Assembly: GCA_947626405.1 (NCBI GenBank)
Contig: CANQSE010000012.1
Span: 1 to 17,392, forward strand
Reading direction: 5' to 3'
Source of the DNA: an uncultured Acetatifactor sp.
Lineage (GTDB): Bacteria > Bacillota > Clostridia > Lachnospirales > Lachnospiraceae
Length of the DNA stretch: 17,392 nucleotides
Part shown: piece after piece, positions 1 through 6,176 of the stretch
How positions within the stretch are numbered: the first letter of the stretch is position 1
How the letters are laid out: each line of letters begins with the position of its first letter
Notes under the pieces: model-generated
Told to the model about the DNA's origin: nothing
The model's input: the letters and a program-made list of their open reading frames with translations, nothing else
Databases searched by the model: none
Program-made: the position numbers and the translations under genes

Positions 1-1
1 C

Positions 2-373
2 GTTGACCATGCAAGCGGCTGGTTTGACCAAAAATGCGGAGATTTCCGAAGCGTTCATAACTATTTCAGACCCTTAAAAGTAAAGCCCGACGACAGGCGC
101 GCCTTTGTGATAAGCGGGTACGGCGGTTATGCCTGCCGCATACCTGAGCACTCCGCCGCGGACAGAACCTACGGTTACAGGGAATTTTCAACTGTCGAAG
201 AATTTGCTTCGGCATATGAGGAATTAGTAAAAAAACACCTTTTTCCCCTCGAGAAGTCCGGACTGAGCGGAGCCGTATACAGCCAGCTCTCCGACGTGGA
301 GGAGGAAACCGACGGGCTTATTACTTACGACAGACGCGTGTTAAAGCTTTCCTCCGGCTTCCAGCCTGACTGA
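2..373 (+). CDS. Glycoside hydrolase family 2 protein, C-terminal end (partial)
   Basis: The open frame enters from the left edge and ends at TGA 371-373, giving about 123 residues. It begins VDHASGWFDQ and carries GDFRSVHNYF, then YGYREF, then SQLSDVEEETDGLITYDRRV. These are the closing blocks of the TIM-barrel catalytic domain in clostridial GH2 enzymes of the beta-galactosidase/beta-glucuronidase type. No signal peptide can be judged because the N-terminus is missing. The substrate cannot be told from this piece, but nearby arabinose-type genes fit plant glycan breakdown. One oddity is the segment VISGYGGYA (codons from 107). From memory, relatives usually have SEFGGY here, with the Glu being the presumed nucleophile; this protein has Gly (GGG at 116-118). 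The 3' end overlaps the converging MATE gene by 33 bp. Confidence 0.85.
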   Translation, partial: VDHASGWFDQKCGDFRSVHNYFRPLKVKPDDRRAFVISGYGGYACRIPEHSAADRTYGYREFSTVEEFASAYEELVKKHLFPLEKSGLSGAVYSQLSDVEEETDGLITYDRRVLKLSSGFQPD

Positions 374-1702
374 CAGCTTTTTCTTCACGTGGAAATAAGC
401 GGGAATCAAAAAGAAATCCGCCATTACCCATGCAAACGGGTTTCCAATGGCAACACCCGTAAAGCCCAGTAAGGGAACGAGCACAAGACCTGCGAGCGTC
501 CTGGCCGCCATCTCGAACACTCCCGCCAGAATTGCAAAGGTCGGAAAACCCATTCCCTGTATTAAAAAACGTATGATATTTACAAGTGCAAGCGGAAAAT
601 AGAACGCTGTATTTACTGTTAAAAACAACCATGCGTTATTAATAACACTCGTTTCTGATACATCCAAAAACAGCGACGCGAGATGTTTTCCCCCGAAAAT
701 GCTGACCGCCAGTGCGATCACCGAATATCCGGCCCCAAGGATAATGCAGGACTTAAGGCCCTGTCCAAGACGTTCCAGTTTTCCCGCGCCTACGTTCTGT
801 CCCCCATAGGTTGCCATGGTTGAACCCATCGCGTCAAACGGACACGCAAGGAACCCGTTGACCCGTGCGGCGGCGGTAACGGAGGCCACCGCGTCGGAGC
901 CAAGAGTGTTGGTTGCGCTTTGCAGTATGACACTGCCGATGGCGGTAATCGAATACTGAAGGCCCATCGGTATACCCATCCCGCATAGCACCTTCATCTT
1001 ATGCGAGTCCGGCTTCCACTCTCCCTTCCTTATCCGAAGGATTTCAAATTTCTTTATCATATAAATCAGACAGCATATCCCCGACACTCCCTGTGAGATG
1101 ACAGTCGCATACGCCGCTCCGCGCACTCCCAGCCCAAGCTTCAGTATAAACAGAAGATCAAGACATATATTAAGAACAGAAGCCATCAAAAGAAAAATAA
1201 CAGGAGTTTTGCTATCTCCAAGCGCTCTGATAACACCTGATGTCATATTGTAGAGAAACGTGACGGGAATCCCCATGAAAATAACCCATATGTAAGAATA
1301 GGAGCCGTCAATTATATCGTCAGGCGTATTCATCCATATAAGGATCTGATGGCAAAGCAGCGTTGTAATCACCGTAAGAACCACGGCGAAGGCGGCGGAC
1401 AGCCAGACGCAGTTTGCGACATAATGGCGCAATCCCGCCGGATCATCCGCTCCGAATTTATGCGCTATGGGAATGGAAAAGCCGCTGCAGATTCCCATAC
1501 AAAATCCTATGATAAGGAAATTCACGGAGCCCGTCGCTCCTACCGCCGCCAGGCACCCTTTCCCGAGGAACTTCCCCACAATCAGCGTATCCACGAGATT
1601 ATAAAACTGCTGAAAAAGGAACCCAAATAAGAGAGGTACAGAAAACCCCAGGATCAGCTTCATCGGCGATCCCTTTGTCATATTTTTAATCATATCACAC
1701 AT
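341..1702 (-). CDS. MATE family multidrug/Na+ efflux transporter
   Basis: A 453-residue polytopic membrane protein of usual MATE length (about 450, 12 helices). The N-terminus MTKGSPMKLILGFSVPLLFG followed by QQFYNLVDTLIVGKFLG is the family hallmark, and a matching second half begins near GIPMGLQYSITAIGSVILQS. These proteins export cationic drugs or metabolites using a Na+ or H+ gradient; the substrate here is unknown. The start is ambiguous. The first ATG (1702) directly follows the TAG stop of the 78-residue gene, only 3 nt from AAAGGA (1706-1711). The ATG three codons on (1693) has a 12-nt spacing. Either way translation is probably coupled to the upstream gene. The 3' end runs 33 bp into the converging GH2 gene, and no terminator hairpin is visible. 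Confidence 0.93.
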   Translation of the reverse strand: MCDMIKNMTKGSPMKLILGFSVPLLFGFLFQQFYNLVDTLIVGKFLGKGCLAAVGATGSVNFLIIGFCMGICSGFSIPIAHKFGADDPAGLRHYVANCVWLSAAFAVVLTVITTLLCHQILIWMNTPDDIIDGSYSYIWVIFMGIPVTFLYNMTSGVIRALGDSKTPVIFLLMASVLNICLDLLFILKLGLGVRGAAYATVISQGVSGICCLIYMIKKFEILRIRKGEWKPDSHKMKVLCGMGIPMGLQYSITAIGSVILQSATNTLGSDAVASVTAAARVNGFLACPFDAMGSTMATYGGQNVGAGKLERLGQGLKSCIILGAGYSVIALAVSIFGGKHLASLFLDVSETSVINNAWLFLTVNTAFYFPLALVNIIRFLIQGMGFPTFAILAGVFEMAARTLAGLVLVPLLGFTGVAIGNPFAWVMADFFLIPAYFHVKKKLSVRLEAGGKL

Positions 1703-1939
1703 CTATCCTTTCAAAAACGCATCAAAAACGTTAATATTCTTTGCCATGCTCACAATCGTGTCTTTCTCTCTGCGCATATAAGCCTCCAGAGCCGCTGTCT
1801 CGTCTCTGTTAAAGCCCCTGCTGCTTATCATTTTATAGTCCGACAGCCTTCCCTCCGCGCTTTTATCCCCTTCCGTAAACAGCACGTATATTTCGCGCTT
1901 TCCATCCTTACTCACAATAGAAGACACAGACATTTTCAT
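1703..1939 (-). CDS. Small hypothetical protein encoded directly upstream of the MATE transporter
   Basis: A 78-residue soluble protein with no signal peptide or membrane helix. I do not recognise its family. The N-terminal half (KDGKREIYVLFTEGDKSAEG) reads as a beta-hairpin-rich segment. The C-terminal half (DETAALEAYMRREKDTIVSMAKNINVF) reads as two helices. The start ATG at 1939 is chosen because AAGGGG (minus strand, about 1947-1952) lies 7 nt upstream. That ribosome binding site is itself the end of the neighbouring 61-bp repeat array. The TAG stop abuts the ATG of the MATE gene, so the two are almost certainly co-transcribed and translationally coupled. A role with the transporter is only inferred from this. 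Confidence 0.7.
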   Translation of the reverse strand: MKMSVSSIVSKDGKREIYVLFTEGDKSAEGRLSDYKMISSRGFNRDETAALEAYMRREKDTIVSMAKNINVFDAFLKG

Positions 1940-1941
1940 TC

Positions 1942-2157
1942 TTATACCCCTTAGCGTGCTTCAGCACGCATACAATTCAGAATTTGAAAGTTTACTTTCA
2001 AAATTATACCCTTAGCGTGCTTCAGCACGCATACAATTCAGAATTTGAAAGTATACTTTCAAAATTATACCCCAAGCGTGCTTCAGCACGCATATCATTC
2101 AGAATTTGAAAGTTTACTTTCAAAATTATACCCTTAGCGTGCTTCAGCACGCATACA
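1942..2157. repeat. 61-bp tandem repeat array with two palindromes per unit (3 units + partial fourth)
   Basis: Palindrome A, GCGTGCTTCAGCACGC, occurs at 1954-1969, 2015-2030, 2076-2091 and 2137-2152, exactly 61 bp apart each time. Palindrome B, TTTGAAAGTTTACTTTCAAA, occurs at 1983-2002, 2044-2063 (as TTTGAAAGTATACTTTCAAA, a perfect 20-bp palindrome) and 2105-2124. Units start TTATACCC at 1942, 2004, 2065 and 2126. The rare differences are one extra C in unit 1, the centre of palindrome B in unit 2, and CCAA plus ATATCATTC in unit 3. On the minus strand three units read TATAAT just after palindrome A. The period is not a multiple of three, so the array is not coding. It fills the gap between the isomerase terminator and the 78-residue gene. 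Confidence 0.95.
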
Positions 2158-2164
2158 TTGAATA

Positions 2165-2201
2165 AAAGCCCTGGCGCCGTTTTACCGGCGTCCAGGGCTT
2201 T
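2165..2201 (-). terminator. Rho-independent terminator of the xylB operon
   Basis: On the minus strand, AAAGCCCTGG (A) CGCCG pairs with CGGCG CCAGGGCTTT around a short GTAAAA loop. This gives 15 bp of GC-rich stem with one bulged A, followed by TTTTATTC. It lies 17 nt after the isomerase stop codon and closes the three-gene operon before the repeat array. Confidence 0.85.
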
Positions 2202-2217
2202 ACAGATCCTTTCCTTT

Positions 2218-3702
2218 TTACGCGAAGGGATTCTCCGTGGGATAAGGCAGGCTCTTGGGCTGATTGTAGTTCAGATCCTCAACAGGCACGCCGATATACT
2301 TGAATACCTCGAACAATGCCTTTCCGAAGTGACCGAACGCAACCGCGCCATGGTGAGGATAGTTCTTCTGAATCAGCACATGGCGATAGAAACGTCCCAT
2401 CTCAGGTATAGCGAATACGCCGATACCTCCGAAGGACTTGGATGCAACGGGAAGAACCTCGCCTTCCGCAATGTAAGCCCTAAGCTTGCAGTCTGCGGTG
2501 GACTGTAAACGATAGAAGGTGATGTCGCCGGGTACAATGTCTCCTTCCAAAGTTCCGTTTGTAACCTCGATAGGCAGGCTCCTCGCCATGATTTTCTGAT
2601 ACTTCATGCTGCATGCCGCAAGCTTTCTTGAGCATGTGTTGCCGCAGTGGAAGCCCATGAACGTATCCTTATGGGTGTAGTTGAATTTACCCTTGATAGC
2701 CTCGTTGTACATATCGTCGGGCACGGAATTGTTGATGTCAAGCAGGGTAACTGCATCATTGCTTACGCAGGTTCCGATAAACTCGCTTAAGCATCCGTAG
2801 ATATCAACCTCGCATGACACAGGGATTCCCATTCCGGTAAGACGGCTGTTTACATAGCAGGGAACAAAGCCGAACTGGGTCTGGAATGCGGGCCAGCACT
2901 TTCCTGCGATAGCAACATACTTGCGATAACCCTTGTGAGCCTCTACCCAGTCAAGCAGAGTAAGCTCGTACTGAGCCAGCTTGGGAAGTACCTCGGGCTT
3001 CATGTTGCCTGCGCCGAGCTCCTCCTCCATCTCCTTTACCTTTGCGGGGATTCGCTCGTCTCCCGCATGCTTGTTGAAAGACTCAAACAGATCAAGCTCG
3101 GAGTTTTCCTCAATCTCAACGCCCAGATTGTAGAGCTGCTGGATAGGCGCGTTGCATGCCAGGAAGTTAAGGGGTCTGGGACCAAAGGAAATAATCTTCA
3201 GATCGCTCAGTCCCACGATTGCTCTTGCGATGGGAACAAACTCATTTATCATATCCGCGCACTCTGCAGCGGTTCCCACCGGATACTCGGGTATGTAAGC
3301 CTTTACGCCGCGCAGCTTTAAATTGTAGCTTGCGTTCAGCATACCGCAGTAAGCGTCTCCGCGGCCGTCCATCAGGTCACCCTGGCTCTCCTCAGCAGCC
3401 GCGATATACATTGCGGGGCCGTCAAAATGCTTTGCAAGCAGTGTCTCGGAGATTTCGGGACCGAAGTTGCCAAGGTAAACGCACAGCGCGTTACAGCCGT
3501 TCTTCTTAATGTCCTCAAGAGCCTGCACCATATGGATTTCACTCTCCACGATGCACACGGGGCACTCGTAGATATCAGCGGCGTCATACTTATCCGTATA
3601 CGCTTTTACCAGAGCTTTTCTCCTGTTCACGGACAGGCTCTCCGGGAAGCAGTCACGGCTGACAGCCACGATGCCGATTTTTACCTGTGGTAAATTGTTC
3701 AT
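2218..3702 (-). CDS. L-fucose/L-arabinose isomerase-like protein (FucI fold, COG2407 type)
   Basis: A 494-residue cytoplasmic ketol isomerase. Such enzymes convert an aldose (L-fucose, D- or L-arabinose and relatives) to the ketose with a Mn2+ centre. By comparison with the E. coli FucI metal ligands (Glu337, Asp361, His528), the likely equivalents are Glu298 in CEVD, Asp322 in TLLDINN, and a His of PHHGAVAFGH (450/451/458). The N-terminal domain (1-170) has the Rossmann-like lead VKIGIVAVSRDCFP and the block CNALCVYLGNFGPE. The start is supported by AGGAGG 8 nt upstream. It is the last gene of xylB-DUF4867-isomerase, with a terminator right behind it. The substrate is not decided by sequence. 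The GH127 gene upstream suggests L-arabinose, but a fucose/D-arabinose or xylose role is possible. Confidence 0.85.
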   Translation of the reverse strand: MNNLPQVKIGIVAVSRDCFPESLSVNRRKALVKAYTDKYDAADIYECPVCIVESEIHMVQALEDIKKNGCNALCVYLGNFGPEISETLLAKHFDGPAMYIAAAEESQGDLMDGRGDAYCGMLNASYNLKLRGVKAYIPEYPVGTAAECADMINEFVPIARAIVGLSDLKIISFGPRPLNFLACNAPIQQLYNLGVEIEENSELDLFESFNKHAGDERIPAKVKEMEEELGAGNMKPEVLPKLAQYELTLLDWVEAHKGYRKYVAIAGKCWPAFQTQFGFVPCYVNSRLTGMGIPVSCEVDIYGCLSEFIGTCVSNDAVTLLDINNSVPDDMYNEAIKGKFNYTHKDTFMGFHCGNTCSRKLAACSMKYQKIMARSLPIEVTNGTLEGDIVPGDITFYRLQSTADCKLRAYIAEGEVLPVASKSFGGIGVFAIPEMGRFYRHVLIQKNYPHHGAVAFGHFGKALFEVFKYIGVPVEDLNYNQPKSLPYPTENPFA

Positions 3703-3773
3703 GTTTGAATCCTCCTGTTTTATATTAAATTTTTACTTCTCACAGTACAATCATGGTACACTCAAAAATTCAG

Positions 3774-4415
3774 TCAATCGTTAAGATCAAGATTTTTGCC
3801 CTTAAGCCCCAGGAAGCTGCCGGCATCCAGACCGCCCTCCTCATGTCCGATCAGCCACTTGTTGGTTGCGGTTATGAGGCAGTCCTCGTTGCGGGTTGTC
3901 CTGTCAGAGGTTCTTGCGTGGGAAGCCTTTGTGGTATAGTTTGTTCCCTTAGGCAGCACTATTGCGACCTGGAAGCCCTTGCCGTCCACTCCGCACGGAG
4001 CATAGTGCAGTGTAGTGGCATATACCTCGACAGCGGTTCCGGCCGGAACCAAAAACGCCTTTACCTTTGAAGTGTCATATGTAAAGTCCTCCTCCACATC
4101 CTTAAGGAGACCAAGCATAAGCACGGCGTCCGTTGCTGCCACGTTGACTTCCGAGCTTCTGTGATACTCCAGAGCGTTAAGCTTGGAATTGTGGCCGTTG
4201 CAGTATCCGATCTGAATGGGCATCTCGCCATAGCACACATCGGAAATCTCTTTGTATACAGGGAGCGCCTCTAAAGACGCGTCGCCGGGCTCGTATACGA
4301 CGCCGTCGGGAACAGGCGTATTCTTAAGAGCCTTTACCAGCTCCGTCATGTCAACATTTTCAATGACGCGGCCGTATTCACGAAATTCAGGACTTCTTAC
4401 AGATAAAATCTCCAT
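3774..4415 (-). CDS. DUF4867 family cupin-like protein
   Basis: 213 residues, soluble, no signal peptide. I recognise it as the DUF4867 type found between a FucI-like isomerase and XylB in Lachnospiraceae; its function is unknown to me. It reads as a cupin-like beta-barrel. A first cluster of possible metal ligands lies in NGHNSKLNALEYHRSSE (His75, Glu83, His85, Glu89). A second motif, VPAGTAVEVYATTLHYAPC, with His137, resembles cupin motif 2 (PxG...H). The start at 4415 has AGAGGAAA upstream. It lies 58 nt after xylB and 71 nt before the isomerase, with no terminator in either gap, so it is co-expressed with them. A sugar isomerase, epimerase or mutarotase role is an inference from fold and context only. 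Confidence 0.75.
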   Translation of the reverse strand: MEILSVRSPEFREYGRVIENVDMTELVKALKNTPVPDGVVYEPGDASLEALPVYKEISDVCYGEMPIQIGYCNGHNSKLNALEYHRSSEVNVAATDAVLMLGLLKDVEEDFTYDTSKVKAFLVPAGTAVEVYATTLHYAPCGVDGKGFQVAIVLPKGTNYTTKASHARTSDRTTRNEDCLITATNKWLIGHEEGGLDAGSFLGLKGKNLDLND

Positions 4416-4473
4416 TTTCCTCTCATCCTTTCCAAATATATTGTTTTTTTAAATATCCGCAGCGCTGCCCCGC

Positions 4474-5946
4474 TTATTTCGTCAGAATGTCAAACAAAGG
4501 CTTGCATGCGGGATAAATCTCCTTAAACTGGGCATATCTGGCGTCATACTTCGCCACAAGCTCAGGATCCGGCTCGACAGTGTCAACAATTCTGACAACC
4601 TTTGCCGCGATCTCCTCGACGCTTGCATATTCCCCGCAGGCAACGGCGGCCAGCATGGCTCCGCCCATAGCGGGACCTTCCTCGCTCTCGATAATGTCAA
4701 CCTTAAGGTTCAGCACGTTTGCGATAATCTTTTTCCAGAGAGGGCTCTTTGCGCCGCCTCCGCAGATCTTGGTACGCTTCAGATCGATCCCGAGACTCCT
4801 TGCAACCTCCAGGGAATCCCTGAGCGCAAACGCAACTCCTTCCAGTACGGCCTGAGTCATGTCCGCACGGGTGGTGTCCATTGTCATGCCTATAAAGGTG
4901 GCTCTGGCGTTGGGACTGTTGTGAGGTGAGCGCTCTCCCATAAGATACGGCAGGTAGAACACATGGTTCTCCCCAAGCTTCTGAATCGGCGCCTGCTCCG
5001 AAGCGTAATCCTTTGTCCCGATGATGTCGTCCATCCACCACTTATTGCAGCTTGCAGCGCTGAGCATACATCCCATCAGGTGATAATGGCCGTCCGCATG
5101 CGCAAAGGAGTGCAGCGCGTTAAACCTGTCTACTCCAAACCTGCCTGAGGATATAAACACCGTCCCGCTTGTTCCCAGCGAGATATTGCACATGTTGTCG
5201 CCCACGGTTCCCGTTCCAACGGCAGCGGCGGCATTGTCCCCCGCTCCTGCGGCAACGACCGTGTCCGCGGGGATGCCAAGTTCGGCGGCAATTTCCGGCA
5301 GGACGGTTCCGACCTTTTCATAGCTCTCATAACATTTTGCAAGCTGATCCATGCTTATGCCGCAGATATCGCACATTTCCTTTGACCAGCAGCGGTTCTT
5401 TACGTCAAACAGCAGCATGCCGGATGCGTCTGATACATCTGTGCAGTGCACTCCCGTCAGCCTGTAGGCGATGTAGTCCTTGGGAAGCATAATCTTTGCG
5501 ATCCTTGCAAAGTTTTCCGGCTCGTTCTTTTTTACCCAGAGGATCTTTGGAGCGGTAAAACCTGCAAATGCAATGTTTGCAGTATACTCCGACAGCTTCT
5601 CCTTGCCTATGACGGTATTGAGATACTCTGTCTCCTCCGTGGTCCGCCCGTCGTTCCACAGAATCGCCGGACGTATCACATTGTCATCCTTGTCCAGGAT
5701 CACCAGGCCGTGCATCTGGCCGCCGAAGCTTATACCGGCCACCTGGCTCTTATCCACATCCTTAATCAGCTCCCTGATGCCGATCATGGTCTGCTCATAC
5801 CAGTCCTCCGGTTTCTGCTCCGACCATCCCGGATGAGGGAAATACAGGGGATACTCTTTTGAAACGATATTGACGATTTTGCCTTCGCTGTCCATCAGCA
5901 GAAGCTTTACCGCCGACGTTCCCAAATCCACACCTATGTACAGCAT
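4474..5946 (-). CDS. xylB: Xylulokinase-type FGGY carbohydrate kinase
   Basis: 490 residues, usual XylB length, cytoplasmic. It phosphorylates a ketopentose with ATP. The first ATPase block is GVDLGTSAVK, with Asp7 matching E. coli XylB Asp6. GGQMH at 75-79 is the ketose-binding loop typical of xylulokinases. GAGDN contains Asp237, matching the catalytic Asp233. ISLGTSGTVF (255-264) is the second phosphate motif, and GGGAKSPLWKKIIANVL closes the ATP site. Start: AGGAGG lies 6 nt upstream of the ATG. It is the first gene of a three-gene operon with a good promoter at 6039-6067. FGGY specificity is hard to read. Since the partner isomerase is FucI-like and a GH127 is adjacent, L-ribulose or D-ribulose could be the true substrate. 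Confidence 0.88.
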   Translation of the reverse strand: MLYIGVDLGTSAVKLLLMDSEGKIVNIVSKEYPLYFPHPGWSEQKPEDWYEQTMIGIRELIKDVDKSQVAGISFGGQMHGLVILDKDDNVIRPAILWNDGRTTEETEYLNTVIGKEKLSEYTANIAFAGFTAPKILWVKKNEPENFARIAKIMLPKDYIAYRLTGVHCTDVSDASGMLLFDVKNRCWSKEMCDICGISMDQLAKCYESYEKVGTVLPEIAAELGIPADTVVAAGAGDNAAAAVGTGTVGDNMCNISLGTSGTVFISSGRFGVDRFNALHSFAHADGHYHLMGCMLSAASCNKWWMDDIIGTKDYASEQAPIQKLGENHVFYLPYLMGERSPHNSPNARATFIGMTMDTTRADMTQAVLEGVAFALRDSLEVARSLGIDLKRTKICGGGAKSPLWKKIIANVLNLKVDIIESEEGPAMGGAMLAAVACGEYASVEEIAAKVVRIVDTVEPDPELVAKYDARYAQFKEIYPACKPLFDILTK

Positions 5947-6038
5947 TTGTAACCTCCTCTACATTTTTCACAGTCCGCCGCACCGTCGCATGATTCCCCA
6001 TTATAAATCACTCTGCGCGGTGTGCGCCGTATAAATCT

Positions 6039-6067
6039 ATCATACCTTTTATTTCGCAAAAAATCAA
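6039..6067 (-). promoter_or_regulatory. Sigma-A promoter of the xylB-DUF4867-isomerase operon
   Basis: On the minus strand, TTGATT (6062-6067) is followed after 17 bp by TATGAT (6039-6044). The start site would fall near 6032, leaving a leader of about 85 nt before xylB. Just downstream on the plus strand, TATAAATC occurs twice as a direct repeat (6002-6009 and 6030-6037) around the GC-rich core GCGCGGTGTGCGCC. This is a possible operator, but I cannot name the regulator. Confidence 0.7.
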
Positions 6068-6176
6068 TATAGAGCCGAGTGTTTTTTTACAACCGGCAAC
6101 AGTTCAGCCCCTCCCTCGCAAGCCATGCCCTGTACTGCCGATATTATCCCCGCAAACGCGCTTGTGCCAGGCTCCG

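Noticed and set aside
1942..2157. CRISPR array
   Set aside because: The whole 61-bp period is conserved, including what would be spacers, each unit has two palindromes, and no cas gene is nearby.
6068..6176. Terminator or small gene between GH127 and the xylB promoter
   Set aside because: A run of seven T's is present but no stable hairpin precedes it on the minus strand, and no open frame with a ribosome binding site was found.
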